Assembly (NCBI GenBank): GCA_973895155.1
Contig: OZ316897.1
Span: forward strand, 1,612,001 to 1,676,000
DNA: 64,000 bases
From: Marsupella aquatica
Lineage: Eukaryota > Marchantiophyta
Reading direction: 5' to 3'
The notes below the pieces were generated by a model. The model searched no databases, was not told the origin of the DNA, and was given only the letters and a program-made list of their open reading frames with translations. The stretch's first letter is position 1, and each line of letters opens with the position of its first letter. The position numbers were made by a program, and so were the translations under genes. Of this stretch, positions 43,837 to 55,365 are shown in pieces.

Positions 43837-44031
43837 GTATGTAGTTACGAGTCACATCAGCCAGCGATGCCTACATAGGCAATTTTCAGCTACTACAATC
43901 CTTGCTGATTTTCCCGTGTACTTCTTTGCAGGGTCAACCTTTAATTGCATTAAAACTCATAAATGTTTCTCTCTTCACAACCCTTGTTGGTTCTCGGTTT
44001 ACAACAAGTTTACCGCTCGATCAAAAACCCT

Positions 44032-44120
44032 GCTGGTAATCACACATCAAAATTTTGCTACATTTGTTGATTTTAAGAAAACATTTCTAGTTATCACAGT
44101 ATGCAACGGTGTTGTCGTCC
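44032..44120. repeat. Short MITE-like repeat, copy E
   Basis: 'ccctgctggtaatcacacat' then 'caaaatt', 'ttgttgatt' and 'gttatcacagtatgcaacgg', in the family order; the right end is lost. Confidence 0.55.
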
Positions 44121-44136
44121 AAAAATGGGAGCTGCG

Positions 44137-44280
44137 GGCGACTACTACACTATTTACCATAGTTAGTGTTACTATGGAAATAGTGTGACATTGTAAATAG
44201 TGTGAGTAACACTTATATTTGAATAGAGGAGTATTGGAGCTCAAATAACACTAATTATGGAACATACTAACATAGCACAA
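44137..44280. repeat. MITE, TIR ACACTATTTACCATAGTTAG, left copy
   Basis: The left end reads tacactatttaccatagtta then gtgttacta. The reverse complement of 56630-56665 is nearly identical (TACACTGTTTACCGTAGTTA). AACACTAATT marks the other end in both copies. The two copies are in opposite orientation on either side of the CACTA element. Confidence 0.6.
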
Positions 44281-44364
44281 AAATAAATAATTCCTATGAA
44301 AACACACAATAGAATGCTTTATGAATGAACGATTCATGTAAATGTCATGCACTACTACATATTT

Positions 44365-44900
44365 GCCAATTTTGCGAAGGCGTTTTACAAGAGGAAGAAA
44401 GCTTTGCAAGATTAATCTCATCGCTAAACTTGCGATACGACACGCATCGCACTTAGCGAATCTATCCACATCGCAACACATAATTGTGAAATTTAGACAA
44501 TCGCAACATTTTACGACACTTCACGTATTGCAAACTATTTCCGAAGTAATTATCATTGAACAATTTAGCGATCCTTACCGCTTCGCAAATTTATTGCGAT
44601 GCGCCGGAAAACTAAACCGTTGCGAATATTTTAGCATCTCAAACTGTTTTGCGAGTCTTATTGCCTCGCAAATCAGCAATGTTTACAGAATGGCTAACTT
44701 GCGATAGGAATAGGCTCGCAAATCCTGTGCCTGTCTAGGGTCTCATTTTGTGAATGTTTTAATTTCGCAACGTTGAGAGCGTGATATCTTTGGAAGTTTG
44801 CGAGGAGTTCATGATGGCAATTAGCGAGCATTGTAGTATCGCAAATTTAGCGATGAGTTTGCGGGGGTCGGGGTTTTGCAAGATGTTTCGCAAAATATTA
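44365..44900. repeat. Left subterminal TTGCGA/TCGCAA repeats of CACTA
   Basis: More than twenty words related to TTGCGA or TCGCAA lie in both orientations within 500 bp (for example near 44370, 44430, 44470, 44510, 44580, 44610, 44650, 44770, 44870). In En/Spm such subterminal repeats bind the TnpA protein. Confidence 0.8.
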
Positions 44901-45560
44901 TGAGCACTTCAAAGAGGTGGAAAAGGAATGGGATTGGGGAGGGAGGGTAAAGGAGGGAGGATACATGTAATTTTTAGGGAGGGACATTGAAAAGGAGGAG
45001 GAAGGGAATGGGGCTAGGAGGGACAAGGAACGGAGGGATCCAAGAGGGAGGATACAGGTTTAGGGGGCACAAGGAAATGAGGGAGGAGGAAGGGTATGTA
45101 GATATAGTTTTAGGGAGGGTTTGGATTTAGGGAGTGAAAATAAAAAGGAGGGAGTTTAGGGTTTAGAGAGGGACAAGGAAAGGAGGGAGGGTATTGGTTT
45201 AGAGAGGGACAAGGAAATGAGGGAGGTTTAAGGGTATAGGTTTAGGAGGGAGGAGAGAAGCTAGGTTGTATAGGTAAGAGTGGGGGACAGGGGTGGAAAG
45301 TAAGGAAAGTACAGGGTTGAAATAGAAAGGGGTTGGGACAAGGAGAGGAAGGAGGAAGGAGGGTTTAATAAGAGGGACAGACAATGAAAGAAAGGAGGAG
45401 GGAGGTGGGTACAAGTAATAAGGAGAACGGCTAGGGGGGGATTAGGAAAGCATGGAGGATAGAGGACTACAAGAAACATGAGTTTTCTTTGCATAAAGTC
45501 TACCAAAAGGTGTGGTGAGTGTGGGGTAGGGATGGGAGATATAGAAAACAACATTTGAAA
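44900..45560. repeat. Purine-rich strand-asymmetric tract inside CACTA
   Basis: Over 500 bp the plus strand is nearly all A/G with loose units of 'agggagggacaaggaaa'. Such tracts can form triplexes; no coding function is seen. Confidence 0.7.
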
Positions 45561-45696
45561 ATGATATACTTACAAAACATAAGTTTATTGATAATTGAGA
45601 AGCACATATTTCTCCATTCTACCGAGAAGAGAAATCTTCATATCATCAAATCTAACTATATATCCGTGTAGCTATATATCCACAAACACAGACCCC

Positions 45697-48600
45697 TCAA
45701 ACTTGGTCCTCATCATCTTCAGGTTGGGACACAACCAGAATATCAGGCTTTTCCCCAACGATTGAACGAGACCGTGGCACATATGTGATGACAAGTGACC
45801 ATTCCTCTGGGTTTGGGGGGTATGGAATATAGAAACATTGTTCCACATGACTTGGAAAAGTGAACGGCTCTGATGTTTGCCAATGAGATGGCTGGAAACT
45901 AGTGGCAGACGTCTTCAGTCGTGTAAATCCACACTCATCTTGAACCACAGTAGGATTGTTACCTGCAAGGTTCACTTTGAACCACTTGCACTTGAAGACA
46001 TACTCTTCAAACTTTGATTGTGCATCATAAGATATCACTAGAATCTCTTCTACCTTTCCATAATGTGGCACAACATCTCGAATAATATTTGTGTCATGGC
46101 GACTGCTGCGGGAATCTTGAGAGAATTGTCCTTGAACTCCACAATCAAAGGTACGACCCCTCTTCTCATCAAGGGAAGAAATCCTAAAATCCATCAAACC
46201 ATAAGGATATGTTACACAAAAATAGACACAAACATATTCCAATTAATGGAACACACCAAGAATCTGCCTCTTCAATATACGTGCTTGTATTACAAATGAA
46301 TTAAATTAAACCAAGTGATTCAAATCAAAGGTTACTAAGGTAGATGGAGATCACCTTAAATGTCTTCCTTGTGTCCACATTGCTGTCCTTGTTGTAACCA
46401 CTCTCAAGGGACCATGAACAATGGTACGAACATCATCTGTGATAGCCGGAAAATGTAATACACTATCTCCCTTGACCACCATGTCATCCACCTCAACTAA
46501 CTTCTCCTTCATATAGTCAAGGTACTTTGGAAAAATCCTTGGTCTTGTGCTGTTACTTTTGGCATCCTCATAGAAATCCCTCCATTCTTCCATGATAGTG
46601 CTGTTACTCAACATGAATGTGGTCAGTTGTTTCACCTCCACTGGTGTCAACATGCGAGTTTTCCTAGCACCTGTTAAACGATCCTCTTCATCTTCCCTCT
46701 CCTCTACCCAAGTACGGGGAGAGGTACAATCAATTGTGGCCAATATGTTACTACAATAGAACATACTCTCAGCTGCTAAGTATCCTGTAGCCATGCTTCC
46801 CTCAACCCGTGCACGGTTACGTACATAACCTTTTAACACTGCCATGTATCGTTCTAGCCAATACATCCACCGACAATGCACAGGACCTGCAATGGCCACC
46901 TCATGAACAAGATGAACAAGTAAATGTACTTGACAGTCAAAAAAGGAAGGAGGAAGGGCCTTCTCCAACTTGCATACCACCTCTGCTGCCAAAACCTCCA
47001 TCCCAGGGATCTCGTCAGTATATATCTCCTTAGAGCATACCCATCTCAATAGTTTTCCCAATGACCAAAGGGCATCTTGCACTTCTTCACTTGCCAAACC
47101 TATTATGGCCACAGGCAATATGTGCTGCAATAACCTATGGTAGTCATGTGTCTTGAGATACCTTGGCCACTTACGATTGTCCTCCATCCCAAAGGCCTTT
47201 CGAAGATTGGCACCATAACCAGTAGGAAACTGCATGTCTCCTATGCGATTCTGAAACTCCCTTCTTTGGCCAACAGGAAGCACCCATGGAGCTGAAGGTC
47301 GATGCTCGATCCTTGTGATAGGATCACTTATGACCCACACGTCTGGATGCATCTCAAGATCCTCACAAGCCTCCCTGAAGTTAGTGTCTTTCTCTCCATA
47401 GAAAGCCTTTATCAAAGCCTTTCCCACATTTCCCTCAATGTGCATGGGGTCTAATAGATGGTGGATCTTCAACTCACCCCAATAGGGCAAAGTGGTTAAT
47501 ATACTCCACCTTGTCAAGCCACTACCCTCAAATTGCATGGGATCCTCTGGGTCTGCCACTCTTGCAGCCATGTCTTTCCAGTGTGTAAAAGTTGTTGGCT
47601 CAGGTACATCACGCTCGTCACCAAAGGGCATATCAATAGAGGAAAATAGTAGTGGGTCACGCCTCATCTGATGTCCCATTGGAAGAAACTTTGTATGCCC
47701 AAGATAAACAATCTTGCAAAGATGTGATGAATACTTGGCTACATCACCACAAGGCTTGGGCCACAAGTGGAGCAAGCCTTGTAGCCTTGGGTTTGCAACC
47801 CACTCACAAAGCCAAATCCTGGTCATATAAACACACAAATGTTATGTTAGGATTAGCACATGGAAATGAGGGGATACCATGCATTAGAATATGATGCATT
47901 TAAACAACAAAGTTCTTACCTGGGTAGTCATGCATGGTCCACATACAAACCCCTTTGAGTTTGAAAACCCGTGGGGTACCCCCTGTAGTCTTTTGACCAT
48001 CATATGCCCATACTCCTTCCCATAATTTCTGGAGTTCCTGAACCAGTAATGTCAAATAGGTGTCCATGTTCTTCACCTTCTTTGGCCCTAGGATAATCAA
48101 AGATAGCAACAAAAAACCCTTTTTCATGGATAACCATGGTGGAAGGTTGTAATTCATGAGAACCACAGGCCAGACCGATGTAGGCCTCCCCTTCCCTCCA
48201 AGTGAATGAGGGCTGACTCCATCTGATGCCAACCCCAGTCGCACATGCCGAGGGTCACGCTCAAAATCTGGCCATGTTGATTCCACATGTTTATGAGCAG
48301 GAGAGTCAACTGGTAATCGCATGACACCGGGCTCCGAACGATGTTTCTTGTGCCATACCATCAACTCGGCCAAGTCAGAACATCTATACATGTGCAACAA
48401 GCGAGGAATTATGGGGAACCAACGAATTGCTTTCCTTGGTACCTTCTGGGTTAGCATGTTTGGCTCATACCGTGGCTCATGACACACTGTGCATTCTGTG
48501 ATATGGGCTGTATCCCCGTGAAATAACATGCAATCATTCACACAGGCATGAATAATATGGTAATCCATGCCAATGGATGAGAGAACCTTCTTTGCATCCT

Positions 48601-49075
48601 TCCAAGTCCCTGGCAACACATTCTCCGAGGGTAACATCAAGTCATGACAATATTCAAATATGTCTGATAACATAGAATTGCTTGCCTTGTGTTTGGCTTG
48701 AATGTTCAAGAGCCCCAATATGGCAGAAAGATGGCTCAATCGAGCACCCTCAAAAATAGGTGTTCGAGCATGTTCCTCTGCCTCTTTCCATTGTTGTTGT
48801 CCCTCTGGAGTATGTTGTGGCCGTGGGTCGTTTGAAGGGCCAGCCTCATGACCAATGTGAGGCACATCATCCTCAACATTGGCACCAAACCAATCAACCA
48901 TGAAGTCATCCATGGCTCTATCTTGATCATGCATGACCTGGTCATCAGTCCGAGGTGCAGCTTCCTCATCAGCACCACCTATATCATTACTTGATGAGGA
49001 ATCACCCTCTGATGGTTCTCCCTCTTTTGGCATACCCATCTCCCGATATGTTGCTCTCAACCTTCGTGGTAACAT
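45697..49075 (-). pseudogene. CACTA transposase (tnp2 / DUF4218 / DUF4216), three exons, one frameshift
   Basis: Exon 1 is ATG 49075 to 47920; donor CCAG|GTAAGA and acceptor ending 47819 give a 101-bp intron. The join continues in frame as FGFVSGLQTQGYKACSTCGP, the conserved tnp2 zinc-binding segment. Near 47755-47770 a one-base shift is needed to reach CKIVYLGHTKFLPMGHQMR and the rest. Exon 1 has the tnp2 core (AIRWFPIIPRLLHMYRC, RHVRLGLASDGVSPHS, NYNLPPWLSMKKGFLLLSLI). Then come HHLLDPMHIEGNVGKALI, a DUF4218 region (LPPSFFDCQVHLLVHLV, CRWMYWLERYMAVLKGYVRN) and, beyond a gap at 46350-46243, DUF4216 (KVEEILVISYD, FKCKWFKVNL, QCFYIPYPP). The protein catalyses cut-and-paste transposition in intact elements. 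Upstream exon(s) may include 50209-50511. Confidence 0.8.
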
Positions 49076-49311
49076 TTGTTGAGATGGTTGCGCATTCTAT
49101 GCACATTACAACCAAAAAACCTCCTCATGAATGTATATTTGACCAAGTACAACAAATTAAAATAGACTTAACACCATTCATTCAAGACATTAAGAATTAA
49201 AGTAAATGCATGGGCTAAAACCTTATTACTCCAAAATGAGCCCAAAGGCCATATATATAATAGTAAATGGGAAGTCCAAAACATGTGCAAGAGGATAAAG
49301 GACATGATTTC

Positions 49312-50151
49312 CTAATCCCACTCATAGTGTGTGAATAACTCATCTCCTGCTCTAATGGTCCTAGTAGCAAGAACTAGGCAATGGTCCTTATGATATGTCG
49401 TGCCATATGGTGCCGGCATTGGACCATCAGTAAAAACCCACTCACAATTGGCCCTACGCTTGGGCCGAGTCCCCACAGTACTATTTATGAAACCAGCAAT
49501 ATTCCCATTACGTATGGGATCACCGTCTATCACCCGCTGCTCACTATACCTTCTAGTGCTACCATCAAAAGTATCCATCTCTAGAGCATATGTTTTCCAC
49601 TCAGGATGTTGTGCAAGGATCATGTTCCAATGTCTTCTCTTGTAGATGGGTCCACCATATGGGAACAAAGTAGGACCCTCTCTACCACGAACACTTGACC
49701 CACACTCCTCATCCATGATGATATCCTCACAAGCAAATACTCCATATCCATGTCTCTCTCCAAGTGTGGAAGTTTTCACAATCCAACGTCTACCCCAAAC
49801 CACAATCTCCTCATCAAAATCTGTAAAATAAGGCAAGCCAAGAGTGATAGGTTCCCAATCCTTGATGATAGAGGCACACTTGCCAGTGAATGAACAAACA
49901 ACCCACCTACCCTGAACTAGTGTTCTGGATGGGTCATTGGGTGCTCGTGGCCTCCTGTTGGACTGGGGCTTGGACCAGGGTCTTCGTGTCTCAGTGGGCA
50001 CATGAGGGTGTTCCCCTTCTGTCCCATGACTGGTACTGATTCCCAAACCCAAGGCTTGTGAAAGTGCATTGCCTATAGCATCTAAAACTCCTTGTGATGG
50101 GACATAGGGTGGTGGTGTCACCAATCTACGCATACTGGATCCCTTTTCCAT
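49312..50151 (-). CDS. SET-domain protein inside the CACTA element
   Basis: The frame is open from about 50169; ATG at about 50151 (MEKGSSMRRL) is a likely start unless an upstream exon is joined. The SET signature is in order: GYGVFACEDIIMDEECG and LFPYGGPIY at the start, GNIAGFINSTVG...ANCEWVF for the RFxNHSxxPN element (His replaced by Ser-Thr context), and VLATRTIRAGDELFTHYEWD as the final GEEL-x-x-x-Y strand. SET domains methylate protein lysines, usually on histones, with S-adenosylmethionine. No pre-SET or post-SET cysteine clusters are visible. The frame has no stop and lies between two transposase-type exons on the same strand, so it is probably element cargo, possibly spliced to exon 50209-50511. 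Activity is uncertain because the NHS motif is altered. Confidence 0.65.
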   Translation of the reverse strand: MEKGSSMRRLVTPPPYVPSQGVLDAIGNALSQALGLGISTSHGTEGEHPHVPTETRRPWSKPQSNRRPRAPNDPSRTLVQGRWVVCSFTGKCASIIKDWEPITLGLPYFTDFDEEIVVWGRRWIVKTSTLGERHGYGVFACEDIIMDEECGSSVRGREGPTLFPYGGPIYKRRHWNMILAQHPEWKTYALEMDTFDGSTRRYSEQRVIDGDPIRNGNIAGFINSTVGTRPKRRANCEWVFTDGPMPAPYGTTYHKDHCLVLATRTIRAGDELFTHYEWD

Positions 50152-50208
50152 GCAAACACCCACAAACAACCAAATGTGTAAACCATATGTGTAAACATTG
50201 ATTCACCT

Positions 50209-50511
50209 CTAAAAATAACAGTAAAGAATGGCAATCAATTGAAACAAACTTACCATATGGGATGAAGAAGCCCCGGGAGTAAGACCTCTATGACGTCCAT
50301 ATCTCTCCATATGTTGAGCACACACATAAGATTTTTGAGAAATTTGGCCCACACATCTGGTGCAGTCACAAAGTCTTCGGGGTGGACCACGAGGACCGGT
50401 AACCTCGGGCTGAGGAGGAGGGGGTATATCATCATCGGAGGAGTACTCACTACTGGATAGTTCAGAGGAAGAGGACATATCCACTACCACATTACATTGC
50501 ATGTAGGGCAT
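50209..50511 (-). CDS. 5' exon with CxCxxC...H motif, CACTA transposase-associated
   Basis: The frame begins near 50511 and has an acidic Ser-rich start (SSSSELSSSEYSSDDD) followed by RLCDCTRCVGQISQKSYVCAQHMERYGRHRG, similar to the Cys/His segment at the N-terminus of plant CACTA transposases. The coding part stops at donor CATATG|GTAAGT (about 50253). An acceptor near 50145 would join it to the SET-domain frame; joining to 49075 would make it part of the transposase. The choice cannot be made from sequence alone. Confidence 0.5.
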   Translation of the reverse strand: MPYMQCNVVVDMSSSSELSSSEYSSDDDIPPPPQPEVTGPRGPPRRLCDCTRCVGQISQKSYVCAQHMERYGRHRGLTPGASSSHMVSLFQLIAILYCYF

Positions 50512-52172
50512 GATTAGGAAAAATTAGGCCATGATATATAAAGCGATTTTCAAAAAAATGAACTCAAAAAACAATTAGGTTGGCTTATACATGGGGGTTT
50601 ATTACCCTTTTATATTTGTTAGCATGAAACCCAAATTAAGGTGAGTGTCATGCAAGAAGAAACCACATTATAACCTTTGGGAAAATTGTAATACCCTATG
50701 TCCTAAGTGAGGTTAGATTATTACCTGAATGAGACCCGGGCTCAACAGTGCCTATAGGTCACGTGGCTTTTGGAACATTTGCCAAATCTAGAAGTAGGAG
50801 GAAAATACTGGAAACAAAATGTAAGTTTGGATGGTAATTAGCAGCCGTCAAGTTGTGGAATCTTAGACATTTACCCATATATATCATGGCACAACAAAGA
50901 AGGGCAAGCATAAAAATCTGTACTAACAACATTGACTATATACATGATGTTATACCTTTTAGATGCCCGGGTTCCCACAATGCATATGCATTAGACAAAA
51001 GTTGAGGTAGTAGTGCTGGCCCTGCGTTGTATCATGATTACATGGGTTTTCCCCTCAATTGTTAGCATAAAACCCTAAACCCTAAACCCTTATCCCCCCT
51101 CGAGTGAAAGGTGAGTGTCATGCAATAAAAACCCACCCTAGACCCCTGGGAAAACTCTAAAGGCCTAAGCCCAAAATGAAGTTGGACAATTACCTGAATG
51201 AGATCCGGACTCAATAGTGCCTGTAGGTCGTGTGGCTCAATGAACATGAGCTGAATCTAGAAGCACGAGGAACATACTGGAAACAAAAAGTAAGTTTGGA
51301 TAGCCATTAGCTTCTCTCAAGTTGTAGACCCCCAAACATGTGCATATAGATATTCTTGCACAACAAAGAAGGGCAAGGTTTATGAACAATCTCTTTATCA
51401 AACCCTGCTAACATACATGTTTAAATATACCTTTTAGATGTCCGGGTTCCCACAATGCATATGCATTAGACAAAAGTTGAGGAAGCAGTGATGGTCCTGC
51501 ACTGGATCATGATTACATGGGATTTCCCTCAATTGTTAGCATAAAAACCAAAACCTCATCCCGCTTCAAGTGAAAGGTGAATTGTGTCATGCAATAAAAA
51601 CCCACCATAGACCCTTGGGAACTCTAAAAGCTTAAGCCAATGAAGTTAGCAAAAACCTAAATGGTCAATTCCCTTCAACCATCCTATGCTTCTCTCTACC
51701 ATAATTATATGCCACCCCTCTTGGTTACCCTCCTAAGATACCATAAAAGTAACCCAAGATACTATAAAAGTAAAACCTCTCTTTCAAACCCTCCTAAGTT
51801 GGCCTAAACCCCAAAACCCAAAACATAAAACCCCTCCTAGCTCTTACCCTCCAATACATATAACCCCAATCTTCATAAATAAAACCCCCTGCAAACCCAA
51901 AACATAAAACCCCTCGTATCTAAGCCAATCTAAGCCCAAACTTCACAAAAGAAACCTCCCCTAACCAGGCCAAACCCCCTCCTCTTACCCTCCAATATAA
52001 CTCCTTCAATTTTCTAACCCCCCAATCCTTATCTGATCACATCCCACTAAAATGCAACATAATCCTCTACTTCTACCCCATTTAATGTTCATAAGCCCCC
52101 TTAGTATCCCTAACAACACATCAAATACGCATGTGAGACGGGGGTTATGGCAAAACTAAATAGCGAAGGCGT
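50512..52172. other. Central non-coding region of CACTA between divergent genes
   Basis: Two long, related segments (about 50590-51010 and 51060-51550) share 'cctgaatgagaycyggrctc', 'gatgcccgggttcccacaat' then 'gcatatgcattagacaaaag', and 'ttgttagcat'. They look like a ~470-bp tandem duplication. A C-rich stretch 51780-52050 follows. It probably holds the promoters for the minus and plus genes. Confidence 0.6.
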
Positions 52173-52364
52173 TTGCGAATCCTGAAGCTTTGCAAAGATA
52201 GCATTTGCGAAGCTTTTTGCAAAGGCAGATGCATTGCAAAGCCTAATATTTTGAATCCTTATGGATTGCCGAGCGCGGACAAGGCGGATTCAGTTCATTC
52301 AGGCCTGAGGAGAGCAACGAGGGCAAGGGCGGAGCGATGGCAAGCGGAGAGGGGACTGGTGGTG

Positions 52365-54439
52365 ATGGAGGAGCTTCTGGCAGCAGCGGAGGCAACCGAG
52401 GGGGGGGATCGATTGAAGGCGATTGTGGATGAGCATTTTTTGGTTGCACAGTTGAGTCAAATTGATTTCAGCAGTCCAGCAGGGCTGCCATCATTGAGTG
52501 CCCTTCTGGGCCAAGCCTTGCAAGCAGGTCTCACTGCAGGGCAAGCAGCAGTAGAGGAGGATGCAAGGAAGGCAGCAGAGCAGGCGGCTGCTGAGAGGAA
52601 GCGAAAGAGGGACGAGAGAGCTCAGGCTGGAGTGCTCTCGCCTCAAGCATTGGAAAAGAAGAGGAGGAAAGATGAGAGAGACCTGATCAAGAAACAGAGG
52701 GAGGAGCAAAGAAAGAAGGAGGCAGCAAGGAGGAAGCTGCCTCTGATTACTTTAGAGGATGAGGGGATTCCCACCGAGCTTGCTTACAATGGGGCCAAGA
52801 GCAAAATCAGGCACATTGTATCCACAAATTTTGCAAGAGGAGTCGAGTGGGGCACTCACTCAAAGGTAGAGCATAAGCGAGTCATCAATCAGGTGAAAGA
52901 TGCATTTTGAAATGGAGGAGAGATGGATTCACAGTGGCTTGCTGACAAAATTTCAAACTCCATGTCACAAGCTAGATACCATGATAGAATGAAGATCAGG
53001 TCTCACCTTAGAGATTTGGAGGAGTATAGGAATTTGCAGAGGCCGCTGCAATTCTCAGAAGATATCTGGCAGGCCTTCTACCAGACAGAGGTGAAGTTGA
53101 AAGCAGCCAGGCTCCTCAATGATTTCACAGAGAAGCTGGCAAAGGCTCAAAGGGCAAAGGAGGCCGGGAAGTCTGACCGGGACCTGCAGGTGATGGAGCA
53201 GAAGGTAGCCCAGCTCCAGCAGGTTGTAGCAGAAGTAGACGATCCACCCAACAAGTTCTTGAAGGCAGCTAAGTGAGTCCGAGACAAGCCCAACATCATC
53301 CACAGGCTGGGTCAAGGTGGCCTCCCCGGCCTCAAAGCAGCATTCGTGAGTGCACCTCCCTCTCCTCCCTTGACTTCTTGCTACTCCAATTCCTATTCCA
53401 ACACACCTGCAATGAGCCAACTCTTTCTTGCATTTCCAGCAAGTAGTTACAATTAGACTTGTTGTGTCAGATTAGGTTACGTACAGTTGCTTCCCTCTCA
53501 GGTTTTTGCCATGACAGAGTTTGCGATGCATTTGCGATGCGGGTAGCTTCGCAAATCCTTTGCAAACCTTATTATGCCCTTTTTTTGCTTAAGTTTGCAA
53601 AGGCATTGCGAATACGTTTGCATCGCAACCAGCTTCGCAAACGTAATTGCCCTTATGATTGCGAAGCTGACGCCTTCGCAAACTTTCAAAAATTTGAATT
53701 TTTAAATTTTCTGGTCGTTTAAGTGTTCTTTGAGGGTCTTCCCCATATATGCCACCCTCCATAAATCCAAAACCTTGATGCACCACCCCACCAGCCCCAA
53801 CAAACCCCCTAATTTTTAGAAGACATGTGAATCGGGTTATGGGTTGGTGTTAACCCAATTGTGCTGGTTTTGTTTTGGCTTAGTATAAGAGGTACAAGAG
53901 GAAGATTACAGCGGCTGAGATGGAGGTGGGCCAGAAACATGGGAAGGAGCATCTCTTTCAGCAAGTTGATGAATTACTGGTGAGCATGTTTAGGTTATTA
54001 CATTCATTGCAATTTTGAATGAATATATCTTTTGTTCACACTTGTAAAGAATATGAGACTAACAGACACCCTGGTTTGCTAATGGAAGCAGGGAGGGGAG
54101 GATGGTGACTCCCATACCGAGGGTGGCACCGATAGTAGTGATGAGGATGTGGAGGGGACAGGGGAGGGGAGCACAGCTCCTGCTACTCAAGCCAGGCCAA
54201 CTAGCACTGGAGACCAGTCATTTGCATCAGCACATTCCAGTGGTGCTGGGGGTGGTAGCGCGGCAAGCCAGGGCGGTGGAGGTGGGGATGAGGATGAGGA
54301 TGAGGATGAGGAGGAGGGTGACCTCGAGGGTGACCAAGAGGAGGAGGAAGTCCAGGTTGCACCCCCCCCAAGAGCACGCAAGGGCAAGGAGAAGGCCAAG
54401 GGGAAGAAGGCAAGGAGGGGCAGGAACACTCCTTTCTAG
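52365..54439 (+). pseudogene. TnpA-like second CACTA gene, three exons, two TGA codons
   Basis: The likely start is ATG 52365 (MEELLAAAEATEGGD). Exon 1 runs in one frame to donor TTC|GTGAGT near 53346, broken by TGA 52908 (KDAF-stop-NGGEMDSQWL) and TGA 53274 (KAAK-stop-VRDKPNIIHR). Exon 2 is about 53884-53982 (YKRYKRKITAAEMEVG...VDELL|GTGAGC), and exon 3 is 54093-54439 with Gly/Asp/Glu repeats and a basic end (KGKEKAKGKKARRGRNT). The middle has a long Lys/Glu/Arg coiled coil. TnpA proteins of En/Spm bind the subterminal repeats and suppress expression; this gene is the only candidate for that job, but it lies opposite to the transposase rather than on the same strand. Both stops can arise by one G-to-A or C-to-T change. 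Confidence 0.55.
53495..53700. repeat. TTGCGAA-type repeats within the TnpA-like intron
   Basis: A dozen words such as 'tttgcgatg', 'cttcgcaaa' and 'attgcgaa' lie in the intron, as at the element ends. A smaller cluster is at 52160-52240. Confidence 0.7.
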
Positions 54440-54689
54440 CTCTATGTAGACAGGTTGTAGCTAGAGCACTTACATCGAGTTCACATGTATAGCGATCAGC
54501 ATGCATGGCCGTGGCGCCTTACCTAAGGGTTTTTACCCTTCCTTTTTGTAACTTTTGTACTTTTTCAGTAATGCCATTTTAATTGCGGCAGACTAGGTCA
54601 ACATCACTTTCCTCCCTCCTTCAAAACCCATGAATGGTCTCCCTCACCCTCACCCTAACCCAAATACACAAAAACCCATAAAAAAATAC

Positions 54690-55228
54690 ATTTTGCGAAG
54701 CTTTTGAGAACCAACCCCCATCTCAAAGAGCCACGGCGAACGTATCGCAAAAATTCCGAGAACAAAAGCATCGCAAAGCTTGCGATGTTGTCTAAATCAC
54801 ACCCCTAGCGAAGACTACCTCTCCGCAGGTTTGCGAGTTACATGCCTTCGCAACAAAGCGGTCATCCAATTTTCGCAATCTTGCGAGTTATTTTGCATCG
54901 CAAGTTATAGAGAAATTTAACATCGGAAATTACGATGTAAATGTTATCGCAACACGAGCGATCCATTTGTTCTCGCAAAATAATGAAATTCGTCGTTTCT
55001 CAATATTTGCAAGGACAATGCCGTCGCAACGTTGCGGAGATGTTGCGATGTATTTAGAATCGCAATTTGCGAAGTAGTTGCGAAGGGCCGTTTGCGAAGG
55101 ATTTAACATGGGAAGTAGCGAAGATGTTGCGATGCGAGGAAGTTCGCAAAGTGGGTATTTTGGATTTTGTTTCCTTTGTATGATGCGAAGGGTGGCGGTT
55201 CGCAAAAGAGGTGCATAGTGTTGTAGTG
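54690..55228. repeat. Right subterminal TTGCGA/TCGCAA repeats of CACTA
   Basis: Dense words related to TTGCGA and its complement appear in both orientations up to the right end, mirroring 44365-44900. Confidence 0.8.
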
Positions 55229-55365
55229 ATGGTTTAGTTGGGCTCTCTCCATGGTCCATGCTATTGCCCAAAAATTCAACCAATTCCATACCATTTTCAA
55301 CTCACATTTTTCACACCCAAATAGTGTGACTACTATTACAAACAAGATTCATGGTTTCATGCAAC

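Larger units (their letters stand above)
44350..55228. mobile_element. 10.9 kb CACTA (En/Spm-type) transposon
   Basis: The left end is CACTACTACATATTTGCC and the right end, reversed, is CACTACAACACTATGCACC; both continue to TTTTGCGAA within 30 bases. The three bases outside each end are identical (ATG at 44347-44349 and 55229-55231), the duplication size typical of CACTA elements. Both ends are followed by clusters of TTGCGAA/ATCGCAA subterminal repeats. Inside lie a minus-strand tnp2-type transposase with DUF4218 and DUF4216 regions, a minus-strand SET-domain gene, and a divergent plus-strand TnpA-like gene. One frameshift in the transposase and two stops in the TnpA-like gene suggest this copy is inactive. 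Confidence 0.88.
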
